From positions 434,001 to 498,000 of the forward strand of contig JAVMKO010000162.1 in assembly GCA_032164245.1 (NCBI GenBank): a stretch of DNA of 64,000 bases, in the 5' to 3' direction. This DNA comes from Sternotherus odoratus. Lineage: Eukaryota; Chordata; Testudines; Kinosternidae. Below, in pieces: positions 1-10,813 of this stretch. A program made the translations under genes and the position numbers. Numbering within the stretch: position 1 is the stretch's first letter; each line of letters starts with the position of its first letter. A model generated the notes under the pieces. It was not told where the DNA came from. It did no database searches and saw only the letters and a program-made list of their open reading frames with translations.

Positions 1-119
1 TTCACCAAAATGCCGCCACAAAAACTGGAAGCTGCCAGCAGTGGTGGCATTTTGAGAGAACCAAAATAGCCCACCCAGAAGTTCGGCGGTCTCCGTGGTG
101 GTGCTGGGGTCTTGTGCAC

Positions 120-463
120 CCTCTGGTTGACCACTGATGTACACTAGTTTAAACCTGCAAGTGACACATGCGCAATGATGCACAGGAAGGTGAAAAAATC
201 CCCAGGGTCTCTGCCAATCTAACCCTGGGGAAAACTCCTTCCCAACCCCAAGTGTGGTGATCAGTTCGACCCTGAGCATGGGGACAAGATGCACCAGGAA
301 GACACCTGGGAAAGAATTCTCTGCAGTCACTCTGAGCAAGAAGCTCTTAGTGACCAGGCTCCATCTCCCTTTGCCAGGTCCAGCATTGCTCCCTTGGGGA
401 TCAAATTCACAGTGCTGGGCTTAGCAGGGTCATGTTTTAACCACTGAGCTATCCTGCTCTCTA
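120..463 (-). mobile_element. tRNA-derived SINE, Cry-like head
   Basis: Read on the minus strand from 463, the sequence opens with a tRNA-like head: an A-box-like GATAGCTCAGTGGTTAAAAC followed by a B-box-like run ending TTTGATCC. This matches my memory of the turtle Cry SINE head. The body then runs down to about 120, with a pyrimidine-rich tail region that includes an attggcagagaccctgggg segment. The tail differs from the usual Cry 3' end seen at 59318 and 63866, so this may be a chimeric copy. The head call is fairly firm; the left boundary is approximate. Confidence 0.55.
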
Positions 464-1127
464 AAATGTGGGGCAGACCTCCTAGGAGGGGCACAGAGGC
501 ATATTCATGGGGGCACCTCAGGGCCCAAGCCAGCCCCCAAGAAAGGCAGGGAAGGAGCACCACTCACCTGATAGCTCTTCCCCAAGCCAGACCCCAACCT
601 GCCCCCCTTACTCCTATCCACACCCCTCTCCCCAGGAAGCCACTGCCCCACTTCTACCCCTAGTTCTTGACCATGGTTTCAGAGGGGCTGCAGACATGGA
701 GAAGAGGCACAATGTGAAACGTTTGGGGACCACTAAATGAGAGTGACGTCCTCAATCCCTTCTCTACAGTCCAATAAAAGGTATCCCACATCCACCTGGG
801 GCCACAACCAGGACAGACTAGGGATGTTCTGCTGCCCTTCACTCAGGCAGGAAGGATAATAACATTTCATTGCGCTCATGTGATTTATAACCAACACCGG
901 CCAAAACTGGACATTTTGGCAAACTGCCCCCTCATGCTGCATACCTGGACAAAACAGGCATCTCTGTGCAAACACGGTCTGTTCCCAAAGACTTTCCTCC
1001 AGCTCATCACTAGATGTGAGGTGGGAGCTCATTAAGACCCTGATTACACTTAGTATTTACAAACTCCTTATTGTCTCTACCTCTGCTGGACGTAGATTTC
1101 TCCTTCCGACCCTAACTTCACAGCTCA
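464..1127. other. Spacer, no gene seen
   Basis: This is about 660 bases between the SINE and the first tRNA gene. Open frames here are short and overlap on both strands. I see no exon, repeat family or regulatory site that I can name. Confidence 0.5.
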
Positions 1128-1209
1128 GATGAGGTGGCCGAGTGGTTAAGGCGATGGACTGCTAATCCGTTGTGTTCTGCACGCATGGGTTCGAATCCCA
1201 TCCTCATCG
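1128..1209 (+). tRNA. tRNA-Ser(GCT)
   Basis: This is an 82-nt type II tRNA. The acceptor strands GATGAGG and CCTCATC pair fully and are followed by discriminator G. The A box is TGGCCGAGTGGTTAAGGC, the anticodon loop reads CTGCTAA (anticodon GCT), and the long variable arm TGTGTTCTGCACGCA follows. The B box GGTTCGAATCC keeps its CpG, which most tRNAs in this window have lost. It decodes AGC/AGU serine codons. No strong T-run terminator lies immediately downstream, so termination may be leaky. It looks like an intact gene. Confidence 0.93.
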
Positions 1210-1545
1210 GTTACATTTACTGTTCTATAAACAACTGTCTTCATATTTGGTACAAAAACAGACCAAACCATGTTGCCTCCTGCAAACAGAAACCTTCATC
1301 CACTTCCTTTGCTTCAAATAAAATACGTCTGGAACCCTTCTGTCCAGCAGACTTGGCAGCAAGGAGGGTTGGGTTCAATATCTAGGTGTCTGTTCCAATA
1401 ACACAATGCAAAACTGGCTCAAGCCCTCACCCAATGACCTGGGACAAATATGCCGTATAAGACGCACTTTTTCTTCCCCAAAACGGGGGAGGGGGGGAAG
1501 TTGGTGCATATTATACGGCGAATATACAGTGAAACCTCGATTTAA

Positions 1546-1868
1546 CCGCGGATCGAGCCGGGGGCGGGCTGCCGCCTGGCCCCCGGCAGCAGTCACCCTC
1601 CCTGCAGGGTCCCGGGAGCCGGGACCCTGCGGGGCTCTGAGCCCGCGCGCGGCAGCTGCCGCGGATTGAGCCGGGGGCGGGCTGCTGCCTGGCCCCCGGC
1701 AGCAGTCACCCTCCCTGCAGGGTCCCGGGAGCCGGGACCCTGCGGGGCTCTGAGCCCGCGCGCGGCAGCCACCGCGGATCGAGCCGGGGGGCGGGCTGCC
1801 ACCTGGCCCCCAGCAGCAGTCACCCTCCCTGCAGGGTCCCGGGAGCCGGGACCCTGCGGGGCTCTGTG
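1546..1868. repeat. 113-bp GC-rich tandem repeat, ~2.9 copies
   Basis: Three copies start at about 1546, 1659 and 1772, each opening CCGCGGATYGAGCCGGGG and closing with a self-complementary stretch around GGGTCCCGGGAGCCGGGACCC. The copies are almost identical, which implies recent expansion. The long open frames across it are produced by the periodicity and are not genes. Confidence 0.9.
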
Positions 1869-1869
1869 T

Positions 1870-2340
1870 TCCCCCCAGGACTCTGTCGCTCCTCCCCAAC
1901 AGACCCTCTGTGTCCTCCCCTCCACCCAACCCTCCGTGCCCCTTCTTGGGGCTTCCCCCTCCACTTGACCCTCTGTGCCTCACCCCTCCCCTGTCCTCCC
2001 AACCTGATCCTCTGTGACTCCCCTAGGGCACTGTCCCCTCCCCCATACCCAATCCTCTGTGCATCTGTGCCTTCCCCTGGGACTCTTTCCTCCTCCCACC
2101 AGACCCTCTGCACCCCTCTTGGGGTGCTCTTCCCCCCCCCGACTCTCCTTCCCACCCCAATCCTCTTCCCACCCCCCAGGCTCTCCTGTTCCCTTCACCG
2201 ATCCTCTCTGCCAACCCCCTCCACTCCACCCGGACTCTCCCTTCCCCCTCATCCGATTCTCTGTGTCATCCCCCTTCGCCCCACTCTGTGACTTCCTTGC
2301 GCTCTGCCCCCCCAACCCTTTGTGCCCCCCAGTGCAAGAG
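1870..2340. repeat. Pyrimidine-rich degenerate tandem repeat
   Basis: Strongly strand-asymmetric C/T-rich DNA with a loosely repeated motif of the form CCTCTGTGyCtCCCC at roughly 40-50-base intervals. It follows the 113-bp repeat inside the same element. No coding potential is evident. Confidence 0.6.
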
Positions 2341-3360
2341 GAATTCTTGGGGTTCGAATAATAACATTACAGCCTTATTTTTGTTACTTTCACTGTTTAC
2401 TGACTTTACTGACTGTTAATGAGAGTAAAGATAGTTCTTAATATGTTACATGGTTGACATAAAATTGTTCTTAAACTGCTGTTAACTTTATACAGTTGAT
2501 ATAAAATATTTTACTACAGTATTTGGTTCAGAATCTTTTTTTTCTAGATTTTCCTCCTTTAAAATTAGGTGCGTCTTATATGCCGGAGCGTCTTATATGG
2601 CGAAAAATACGGTATACCAACCCCCATGTACCTCTAAGAGGCAATACTTCCCGTCTTGCAAGCTCGGAGTCTGAGTGGAGCAAAAGCCTTTTCATAAGAG
2701 AGAAACAATGTGGCCTTATGTTGAGGAAACTCGACAAACAGGATTCATAACACAAACGATGAGCAAAAAACCCACCCTAAGTAAATTGGGCCGTGTCTCT
2801 TCCTTTGGTTCATAAGTCCAGCAACCCAAAAGTCACCCAAAGTCCCACAACCCCAAGGTCTCTGGCAAGGTCAGTGCAGCCCCTGAGTTCAAATGTTCAT
2901 GTGCAGAGTTTTATGCCCACCCCAGCCTGTGTGGAAATGGGGGAGGGTAAAGGATACCTTACTTACGGCGATGACCGACTGACCCCCTCTTCATGGGGTT
3001 CTGCTGCAGCCTTCACCACCAGCTGCTGCTCTCCACCTGCTGCTCCTCTCCAGTAGCCATCCTGGGAGATGAGTCTCTCTGCTAACTGCTCACCAAAATA
3101 TCTCCAGGCCTCCCTCCTATTTACCACAGTACACAGTGATTTTAGCTTATAGTAGGGGAACAGTAACATCATTAACCACAAACACACTCTCCTCATAGTC
3201 CAGCCAGAAGGGAAATGAGCAGGAATTCTTGCTGTTCAGCCATGGACACACTTACACAATGGCACAGCAGTGAGTGTGTTGGGGAAGCTGGTCTGAGGAA
3301 ACAATTGGAAATGATCAGTCACTGAGAACACAAGTATAATGACACACCACCATAAAGCAA

Positions 3361-3442
3361 GTAGTTGTGGCCGAGTGGTTAAGGCGATGGACTAGAAATC
3401 CATTGGGGTTTCCCTGCACAGGTTCAAATCCTGTCAACTACG
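3361..3442 (+). tRNA. tRNA-Ser(AGA)
   Basis: This is an 82-nt type II tRNA. The acceptor strands GTAGTTG and CAACTAC pair fully, with discriminator G. The A box is identical to that of the Ser(GCT) gene, the anticodon loop is CTAGAAA (AGA, to be edited to IGA), and a long variable arm GGGGTTTCCCTGCACA follows. The B box is GGTTCAAATCC, in which the usual TTCGA has become TTCAA, a CpG-type transition. It decodes UCN serine codons. All stems are intact, so it is probably functional or only recently silenced. Confidence 0.92.
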
Positions 3443-3521
3443 AAGGAGTTTGTGATTCTTTAGTTTCAGTTCCTGAGTATCATTTGTGTCAAAGGGAGCT
3501 AGGTCTTGTCTCATTCTCAGT

Positions 3522-5246
3522 CTATGTCTACACTGCAAAGTTATGTCACTTTAGTTGAGGTGTTTTAATTCCACCCTGTGTTCCTTGTGTCACCAGACTG
3601 CATCCATGCTAGCAGCTCTTGCATCGCCCCAGAGAGCAGTGCACTGTGGGTAGCTATCGCACTGTACAACTGGCTGCAGCTGCTTTGGGAAGGGTTTGCA
3701 ATGGCTCATTGGCTGGTACAGCATCACATGATGCAGGTTTTTCTATCCCATTGTTCCAAGGGCATCCTACTAGATTGCCAGCTGCTTTTCAACTGAAGTA
3801 CGTGTGGTGGGACAGAGGGCGGGGGGGTCAGTGTGTGTCTTGATGAAGAGAGAGTGTGTTGACACAGAGTCTCTAAGTTCACACAGCTGCTGGAAGCAAC
3901 CAGTCCAGAGGCAGAGGGAGGGGGACAGCCCTGATATCAGCCCTCGCTTCCCTCACCGGCTCGGCCCAGCACAGCAGTCTCTGAAACATACACACACATA
4001 TGCTGCTGCCTTCCTGGGTCTGTGTCTGGGGTGCTGGAACAGGGCGGGTTTAGCAGGCCATGGCCCCACCACTTTTAACCACCCATAAGGATGAACAATG
4101 GAGGGGGGTCAAGGCAGAGTCTTGGGGGAAGAGATATTCTGAGGGGGTGACCTTGGGGGTGGGGCAGGGCCTCAGGAAGAAGGGGTGATGTGGGGCTGGG
4201 ACCTCAGTGAGTAGGGGGGTGGAATGAGGGGCTTGGGGAAAGGGGTGTCATAGGGGTTCCACAGTTCAGATGCCGGTGGCACAAATGGCTCATTGTGGCT
4301 GTCAGAAGCTGTGGGCGGCTCTTTCATTGACCCTGAGGTCTGAGTCCTGCTTTGTGCACCGGGTTTGAAAATGAAAATCCAAAACTGCCCTTTGGAATAG
4401 CAAGTGCCCCAGGACGTGTTCTTGTCCCTGCCCCAAGGCAGACAGACCCATGGAGAGATGCCAGTGAGGCCAGGGTAATACTCCACTGAATGTTCACCAT
4501 TTCCACCTGCTAAACTCCCTCCCCACCTTCTGGACTCCTAGGGCAGGACATTGAGCCTGAGACAAGAGGCCTACCCTGCAACTCTACAGCCCTGTGAGCC
4601 TGAGTTACCTGAGCTGGGCATTTTATTGCAGTCTAGATATATGCTAACCGTACATCTACACTGCCATGAACACACCCCAGTCTCTTGTCTCAAAGCCGGG
4701 ATCAGCTGATGCAGGCTTGTGCTGCAGGGCTATACAATCCACGGTAGAAGTTTGAGCTTAAGCCCAGCCTCTGAGAGCCCATGAGGGGTGAGGGTCTCTG
4801 AGACCAGGTTACAGTCTGAGCCCAAATGTCTGCACTGTGCTTTTTAGCCCCACAACCTGATCCCAGCCGGACAGCTTTTATCCCAGTAGAGAGGCACTCT
4901 AAGGGTCTGATTCCATTGCCATGTTAGCCCAGGGTTAGTGAACTGGAGCACTGAGTGTCTGCAATACCCAGGTTCAGAAGTGCTTAAACCATAAGACATT
5001 TTCCTTCCCGTTATCTTAGTCAGCATTCCATTCTCATTTTACAGAAAGGTTAAAACAGCTTCTCATGATGTCTCTCTCACTCACATAAGCCCCGATTTTA
5101 CAATCTCACATTATTAGGGTTAGGGTTAGCCTGTCCCTTGCTCTGTCCCTTAACCAAACTAAGATGGGTGCACACAAATCCCCTTTTCAGTTTTCGTACT
5201 TCCGCAGTACTTACACTGACCTAATTTTGTAGTATAGACCTGACCA
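3522..5246. mobile_element. hAT-like non-autonomous element region
   Basis: The left edge reads TCTACACTGCAAAGTTATGTC. The right edge (tgacctaattttgtagtatagacc) is its approximate inverse. The left interior carries AGCAGTGCACTGTGGGTAGCTAT, which I associate with an abundant turtle MITE family. No transposase frame is visible. The interior from 3800 to 4620 is unassigned DNA and may contain later insertions; boundaries are approximate. Confidence 0.4.
5114..5129 (+). repeat. Interstitial telomeric repeat, 2.7 units
   Basis: TTAGGGTTAGGGTTAG appears once in otherwise ordinary DNA. It is short enough to be a break-repair patch or chance. Confidence 0.6.
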
Positions 5247-5381
5247 AAGAATCACACACACCCCTTGGGAGTGAAACTTCCTCTGCTTTCCAGAATCCAA
5301 ACACAAGCAAAGCTTGTCAGATTCCAGTGGGGGTTGACAGGGAATCAGGGGAAGACAGAGACAACCACTCACATAGTAGGA

Positions 5382-5455
5382 GGCACCATGGCTTAGATGG
5401 TTAAAGCCCTTGTTTCATAAACAGGAGATCCTGGGTTCAACTCCCAGTGGTGCCT
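5382..5455 (+). tRNA. tRNA-Thr-type body with CAT anticodon
   Basis: This is a 74-nt tRNA with a perfect acceptor stem (GGCACCA with TGGTGCC, discriminator T), a D arm GCTTAGATGGTTAAAGC, and a T arm CTGGG-TTCAACT-CCCAG. The body closely matches vertebrate tRNA-Thr. The anticodon loop is TTCATAA, so the anticodon is CAT (Met), not CGT, TGT or AGT. The simplest route is a CGT to CAT CpG transition in a Thr(CGT) gene. A TTTT Pol III terminator lies at 5467-5470. It is either a pseudogene or a tRNA with conflicting identity. Confidence 0.85.
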
Positions 5456-5470
5456 TGTTGTCTGGCTTTT

Positions 5471-5530
5471 GGGGCACCTGGCATTGGCTCCTGTCAAAAG
5501 ACAAGATACAGAGCTAGATGGGCCCAGGAC
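5471..5530 (+). mobile_element. CR1-type LINE 3' fragment
   Basis: A 60-bp piece (gggcacctggcattggctcc, then a gctagatgg tail) matches, from memory, the terminal part of an abundant turtle CR1-like LINE 3' UTR. It sits directly after the terminator of the preceding tRNA gene. Confidence 0.6.
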
Positions 5531-5998
5531 ACAGCTTTATCTGCTGAGATATGTAATGGGAAAGTATAAATACAGTAGACTCTCCATTATCCAGGATGAG
5601 AGGGAAAAAAATTAATCCTGGTTAATAAAAACTTGGATAATCATGATCCCTAGGAAATATGGGGAGGTGGGGTTGGTTCGCCAGCCACCCTGCATCAGGG
5701 AGAGGGTGTGTTGGTTCACTGGCTGCCTTGCACCCTGGTGGGGTTTTCTTGTGTGTGTGCTTGGGGCGGCAGCAAAGCCAGAGCCAGTCCTGTGAGTTAT
5801 GCAATATTTTTTTTGACATCCTGGTTAATCCACATTCTGGTTAACCCACTTCTGGATAATCGAGAGTCTACTGTACTTGCTTTAAACTGTTGTACTTTGG
5901 AGACCTGCCTAAGGAAGGGAGACCCCCTGTCTGACCGGACTTTTCCCTTGCAATTGCTTGAAATAAACTGTCTCTGACATGTTGATGACAAATGCAGA

Positions 5999-6260
5999 GT
6001 GCAGCCCAGGAGAAGAAGTGGGGTTCTGCATTGGAGAAAAAGATGCAATGGTGAGTCCCAGTGGGTTCCTTCCTGGCCAAAGTGGTGTGCTGGGGTGGTC
6101 TGGGGAGTTCCTGTGAGCCGGGGGTGGACTTGTTGTGGTGAGATCCACTGCTCCTTTCTGGCTGACTTGGGGGCACAATTGATGGTCTGGGAGTATGGGC
6201 AGGGGGCTGGCAGTGTGCTGGAGAGGACCCTGAACACGTGTAGAGAACCTTTGGGGGGGA
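5999..6260 (+). repeat. tRNA-spacer duplication, copy 1
   Basis: The segment beginning gcccaggagaagaagtgggg recurs at 8074-8290 on the same strand, with the shared later motif tggacttgtt...gtgagaatgg diverged. Each copy precedes a Phe-like tRNA pseudogene (6853 and 8408), so spacer and tRNA were probably duplicated together. Confidence 0.75.
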
Positions 6261-6852
6261 TCCCACCCAGAAACAATTCTGGCCACCAGGTCAACCTGTT
6301 TAAGTCAAATGGGGCAAGCTCAAGGCCTGGTGACTTAGTACGTGGGGCCAGCAGGTCAGGCTGATTTCCCCACATGTGGGGAGGCAGCCGTAGACATTCA
6401 CCCTACTGGGTCTCTGAGCTCCCACACCCCAAAATCCCTGTTGGCCAGCAAGACAAACCAGGAGCCCAGAGCGAGGAGGCAAAGAGGTGACTGGAGCTTC
6501 CTCTGGTGAGGGTGCCTCTGTCCACCTCCTTCACCTTTACTGCTGGGTGCCAAGTCTCTGGCAGCCAGTTGGTGAAGTTCGGAGAACAGGGTAGAGTGAG
6601 AAGTAGTGGAAGGACTCTTGCTACCAGGGTCTAGCTGCCCAACCTCTTCGCTGGGCCCCAGTCGCTTTTAGCCACCAGGTAACCCAGGAACTAAGGCAGG
6701 AGTGGGGTGAGGAAGCAAGTCAAGCTGAGCAATGCAGGCAAAAATTCATCTTGTCTCCATGGAGTGCTTGCAATGACGTCCTTTTTGTGTGCCATGGCTG
6801 AGAAAAACATCCTGGACAGAGAAGCATCAGGCAAAAAAAGTGTCCTGTAAGT

Positions 6853-6925
6853 GCCCAAGTAGCTCAGTCAGGAGCCCATTAACCTGAATACCTAGAGGTC
6901 CCTAATTCAACCCCAGGCTTTGACA
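6853..6925 (+). pseudogene. tRNA-Phe(GAA) pseudogene
   Basis: This is 73 nt aligned to vertebrate tRNA-Phe. The A-box region GTAGCTCAGTCAGG, the anticodon loop CTGAATA (GAA retained) and AGGTCCCT are recognisable. The B-box region is AATTCAACCCC instead of GGTTCGATCCC, and the acceptor pairing of GCCCAAG with the 3' CTTTGAC is broken at several positions. It is unlikely to be transcribed or processed. Confidence 0.7.
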
Positions 6926-7202
6926 TGCTCATTGGCCCCTTTGTGTGCAGAGGCGGGCTGTTTTCTGGAAGCGCAGCAGTGTCCTTACTTGCCACAAGTC
7001 CCTTATTTTATGCTCCCCAGAAGGAAACAGCAGTGTGGGCTTGTGACAACATGAAGTTGAATTCCTGAGTGTCCTTTGCTCTGCCAGCTGACCCATCGAA
7101 GCTCTGTCTCCACTTTCTCCAGGTTTACCCATGAGGGTGTGCCAAGGTGAGCGCCAGCCAAGTGGATAGAATTTGAAGGGTGGGGCAGAGTCTTGGGATA
7201 GA

Positions 7203-7275
7203 GTTTCTGTAGTGTAGTGGTTATCACGTTTGCCTAACACGCGAAAGGTCCCTGGATTGAAACCAGGCAGAAACA
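7203..7275 (+). tRNA. tRNA-Val(AAC), B box altered
   Basis: This is 73 nt with acceptor GTTTCTG/CAGAAAC fully paired and discriminator A. The A box is TAGTGTAGTGGTTATCACG, and the anticodon loop CTAACAC gives AAC. The T loop reads ATTGAAA where TTCGAAA is expected. Both T54 and the near-invariant C56 (the G19-C56 tertiary pair and TFIIIC contact) are changed. A T6 terminator follows at 7283-7288. Stems are intact, so it may be recently inactivated. Confidence 0.82.
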
Positions 7276-7654
7276 TGAATACTTTTTTCCCCCAAGCTCC
7301 CTTAGCTGTCCAGCAAGATGCTCCTCCTTCTGCCACTGGCCTGTCCCTGGGATACCCCAACCCCTGCAGGACAGGTGGTGGGGAAATGAGCTGAGAAAGT
7401 GCCTTAGCATCATCTGGGGAAAGCTGGAGGATCTGGGCCAGTCTCCTCTTGGAGCCTTGTAGCTCAGCCTCCTCTGCCCTTGGAGGTTGGCGTACACAGG
7501 CTGGCTCTTCAGCTGGCATCACTTGCCAAAGGAGGAAGTGAGGTGGGAATGGGGCAAAGAGGAAGGTGATGCTGAGGGAGGCAGGGCAGAAGCTAAGCTC
7601 ACCTCAGTGTGGCTAAGTGGGGTTAGTAGAGCAGCATTTGTTCTGCCAAAGCCT

Positions 7655-8300
7655 GGGGAGGGGCGGTTGGCTGCTGGGAGGTAGAATCCTGGGCCTCCCT
7701 CTTGGCTTCCCAGGGTGGCTACTCACAGTCCAGGACAAGCAGACTGGTGAGGGGTGAAAGGAAGACAAGCAGAGCTGAGTCTGAGTGTGTGCGCTCCTGT
7801 TCTCTTTTCTGTCCAAGCAGGAGGAGCAGTGATGGGTTTGACAGGCTCCCTGTCACACATAGGGCAGCAAGAACCACTTCTCCTTTGTGGCCCACCCAGG
7901 GCATGATTGATGGTTTTGGAGGTGGGGGTTGGGCTGGCTGAGAGCAACTAACTGGGATCCAGGAAGCCCCCACCTGGCCTTCCGACGGCCGAATCCATGG
8001 AAGTGTGGTTGGCTGCAGGGAGTGAGTATCCTATGCCGGCCTCCTGGCACCCCAGGGATGGCTACTTGAAGCCCAGGAGAAGAAGTGGGGTTCTGGGTGG
8101 AAGGAGGAGAAGCAATGGTGAGTCCTAGTGGGCTCCTTCTCAGAAGATGGTTTTGTGTGTAAGGCTGGGGAGTTGCCCGCGAGCCATGGGCAGACTTGTT
8201 CCAGTGAGAATGGCTGATCCTTTCTGTCGGACCTGGGGGCGCCAGTGACAGCTTGTGAGGGGGCAGGTGCTGGCTTGAGTGACTGCGATATAGGAAACTC
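7655..8300 (+). repeat. tRNA-spacer duplications, copies 2 and 3
   Basis: Around 7668-7735 and 7999-8090 the motif ggttggctgc...ccaggg(a)tggctact recurs. The second of these continues into the segment homologous to 5999-6260. This is local tandem duplication within the tRNA array. Confidence 0.6.
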
Positions 8301-8407
8301 TGGGGCCAAGTCCACTGCTTCTCTCCTGCCTTGTGACATCAGGATTCAAATCTCCCCAGCATGTGCTACTGCTCATGTATTAAGCCTTCCTGGCTGGCCT
8401 GGTCATT

Positions 8408-8480
8408 GCCAAAGTAGCTCAGTGGGGATTGCATTAGATTGATTATGTGAAACTCTCTGGCCTGGGTCAAGCCTTTAGCA
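8408..8480 (+). pseudogene. Degenerate tRNA-Phe-like pseudogene
   Basis: The 5' part (GCCAAAGTAGCTCAGTGGGG, then GCATTAGATTGA) follows tRNA-Phe. The anticodon loop and T arm are heavily altered (TTGATTATG, CTGGGTCAAGCC). It is a decayed copy in the same relative position as the 6853 pseudogene. Confidence 0.55.
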
Positions 8481-9004
8481 CAGCCCTTCACCCTGGGCAT
8501 GTCGTGCTGGGCTTTCTTCTGGGTGCGCAGCTGGGCCATGAACTCACGAGTTTTTTACCATGAGTTACAGCTGCCCAAACCCGCAGAGTCTGGATTATTG
8601 TCACAAGTTCCCAGTGTTTCTATGGACGACAATTTGTGGAAATAGCAGATCCCAGAAACACTTGGAGCTCCCCACCCCACTCCTGCCCCCAGGGTCAGGT
8701 GTTGAGCTTCTCACAACACCCCTCCCCCCACCATGAGCTTCCAGCAGGGAATGGCAGCACCCACCACCCAATGCAGGGGAGAGGGCTGAGTGTATCTCTG
8801 CACCCTGAGTCCAGGACACGCACTCTCCCTGCCCCACACATAGATTCTGTCCCTGGTGCAAAGTGACCCCTAAGAACCAGCAACCCCCAGGACAGCAGGT
8901 TTGGCCCAGAGCAGGGAATGTTTCCCCCATGCTGCTATTAGGCCACTGGATGCTCTGGATAGAGGAGGGCTCTGAGTGTAACCCACAGCCAACAGAGCCC
9001 ATCT

Positions 9005-9076
9005 GGGGATGTAGCTCAGTGGGAGAGCACATGCTTTGCATGTATGAGGCCCTGGGTTCAATCCCCAGCATCTCCA
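9005..9076 (+). tRNA. tRNA-Ala(TGC)
   Basis: This is 72 nt. The acceptor GGGGATG/CATCTCC has the G-T pair normal for Ala, with discriminator A. The A box is GTAGCTCAGTGGGAGAGC, the anticodon loop is TTTGCAT (TGC), and the T arm is CTGGG-TTCAATC-CCCAG. The major alanine identity element G3-U70 is formed by G3 and the T of CATCTCC. The B-box CpG has decayed to TTCAA. A TTTT terminator lies at 9084-9087. It looks functional. Confidence 0.93.
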
Positions 9077-9654
9077 AATTCTCTTTTCACCCTGCTGCTT
9101 TGCTCACACCAGAGGGGATCTTCCCAGCAGTCTCCCTGCAGGAGTTTCAATCCTGCTCAGTGAGGGGCAAGTGCCAATTGCAGGGAAGGTTGGGGGGGGG
9201 GTGGTTCTGCTCCTAAGTCACCCTCTGCACAAAGAGGAGCTGAAATCCTTCAGTCCTGGAATTGAAGTAATGTCAGTATCAAACCTTGCATCAGTGGGGG
9301 CTGAGGTGTATCAGCTGAAGTTTGGGCAGTAGGTTAACCAAGAGAGCAGGCTGCAGTCCAGCTTCAAGACTCAGAGGAAAGGCAGCTCACAGGCATGGCC
9401 ACCCTTCTGGATCAAATGTCCCCTCTTGTGCTTAAGTCCCAACAAGAAGCAGGCAGAAGACAGGCTCCCATGTCATTTGAGAGAGCAAGAGAAAAGCTTG
9501 GAACAGCCACTAGTGTTAGGTTGTGAAAACGCTGTCCCAAGATCCCACCAGAACTTGAACTTGGATTGTAGGATTCAAAGTCTCCACTGACCTGAGAGCT
9601 GGGAGCTGAGTTCATTGATCTTCAGACTTAGAAGCAAAGCAACCCTGGGTGTAA

Positions 9655-9957
9655 AATCAGCTGTTCTTAAGGGGGGTAGGAGGCAGCAATTGTTAAATAA
9701 AAAATCTTCAGGGAAGTTGCTGTAAGTGGTCACCAAATGATTGATTTGCTGCAGAGTAATCTACCAGGACAGGTGTCTGGGCACCAGATGTCCCTGCTTC
9801 TTCCAGCACATCCATGGCTCCAAGTCTGCCCCACTCACTGCTGTAGAAGGGTCCTATACACACTGAGCCTATGATCCTTCTAAAGCCTTCTTAGTGCAGT
9901 TGGCAGCATGTCAATCCCATACTCCGAAGGTCTTGAGTTCAAACCTCAGAGAAGACA
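9655..9957. repeat. Segmental duplication carrying tRNA-Met, copy 1
   Basis: This segment is the reverse complement of about 19528-19865. Shared pieces include the Met tRNA, cactgctgtagaagggtc, and aatcagctgttcttaagggg. A third partial copy without the tRNA lies at about 10617-10770, in the same orientation as the 19.5-kb copy. Confidence 0.85.
9885..9957 (+). pseudogene. Elongator tRNA-Met(CAT), degenerate
   Basis: This is 73 nt and clearly paralogous to the minus-strand Met gene at 19528. The anticodon loop is CCCATAC, with universally conserved U33 replaced by C. The anticodon stem TCAAT/TCCGA has internal mismatches. The T arm TTGAG-TTCAAAC-CTCAG is retained. It is probably a pseudogene copy from the segmental duplication. 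Confidence 0.75.
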
Positions 9958-10616
9958 GGTATCTCTTCTCCCTGCTTCAGAAAAGAGAGACTAGAGCAGA
10001 GGGGTTTCTAAACACCCTCCAATCCAGCCAACACACACACAGAGACTTTTCTGAGGGATTAACTTTTCCTTCTCCTTTAGGACTCTTTAATGCAGCTGGA
10101 GATACCCATCCCTAGAGACCCCTTCCCACAGAGCACACAGCCCTAGTGCAGAGAGAGAGCTGGGGACTGCTGGGTTGTTGTGGGCAAGTCATGAATGGGA
10201 TGAACTGAAAATCCACTAGAGCCATGGCCCCCCTTGCTCACCCCCAAGCAGCTTTGACTCTTGATGACTGTGATGCTGAGACTCCACTGCCTCAGCATCC
10301 TCCACCTAGTGAACGCTGTTTTTTAGACCCTTGTTCATAGTTCAGAGCCCACCTCGTGCATCCTGGCCCAGCCACTCACCTTCTGCCCCTGGTGAACCAG
10401 CTGGTGGGCTGCACCCACAGACAGACACTTATACCGCTCCCCTCAGAGCAGCAGCCGCAGCTGTTGGCAGCTAATCCCCACCTAAGGCTGGGGAAGGAGC
10501 TGGGATCACTTGTTATTTCTCCCCCACATCGAGTCTCACTGGATTTGGACACATTTCTCTCTCCACCTGATTTCAATTCACAGCCCCGCCCCCCATTTCT
10601 GCTTTAGGCCTCATTC

Positions 10617-10770
10617 CTGGACAGATGTGAACACAAAGAAACTTTTGGTGACCACTCACAGCTACTTCCCTGAAGAGTTTTTAATGTAATAATTGCTGCC
10701 TCTGACCCCCATGAAGAACAGCTGAATTTATCCCCAGGCGCTTCATCCTCCTCCATAACTGGAGGCGAAG
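10617..10770 (+). repeat. Segmental duplication, copy 2 (no tRNA)
   Basis: It matches 19760-19880 in the same orientation. Both carry gcacaaagaaac-type sequence, ggtgaccact, attgctgcctc/attcctgcctc and aagaacagctga. It is the third member of the Met-tRNA-bearing duplication family. Confidence 0.7.
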
Positions 10771-10813
10771 GCAGCCACCAGATTTCAGTTCAGCTTTGGC
10801 GATGTGACACATG

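Larger units (their letters stand above)
1447..2616. mobile_element. DNA-transposon-like element with ATAAGACGCAC ends
   Basis: The left end carries GCCGTATAAGACGCAC and, just inside it, a fold-back partner ending near 1520 (cattatacggcg-type sequence). The right end at about 2570-2612 carries the inverted forms GCGTCTTATATGCCG and GCGTCTTATATGGCG followed by AAAAATACGGTATACC. This looks like a non-autonomous inverted-repeat element. Inside it, cagtgaaacctcgatttaa near 1528 resembles a Tigger/pogo terminus. I cannot assign the superfamily, and no target duplication was verified. Confidence 0.45.

Noticed and set aside
1375..1983. 202-codon minus-strand open frame rich in G, P and R
   Set aside because: It spans the 113-bp GC repeat and a transposon end; the repeat explains the openness.
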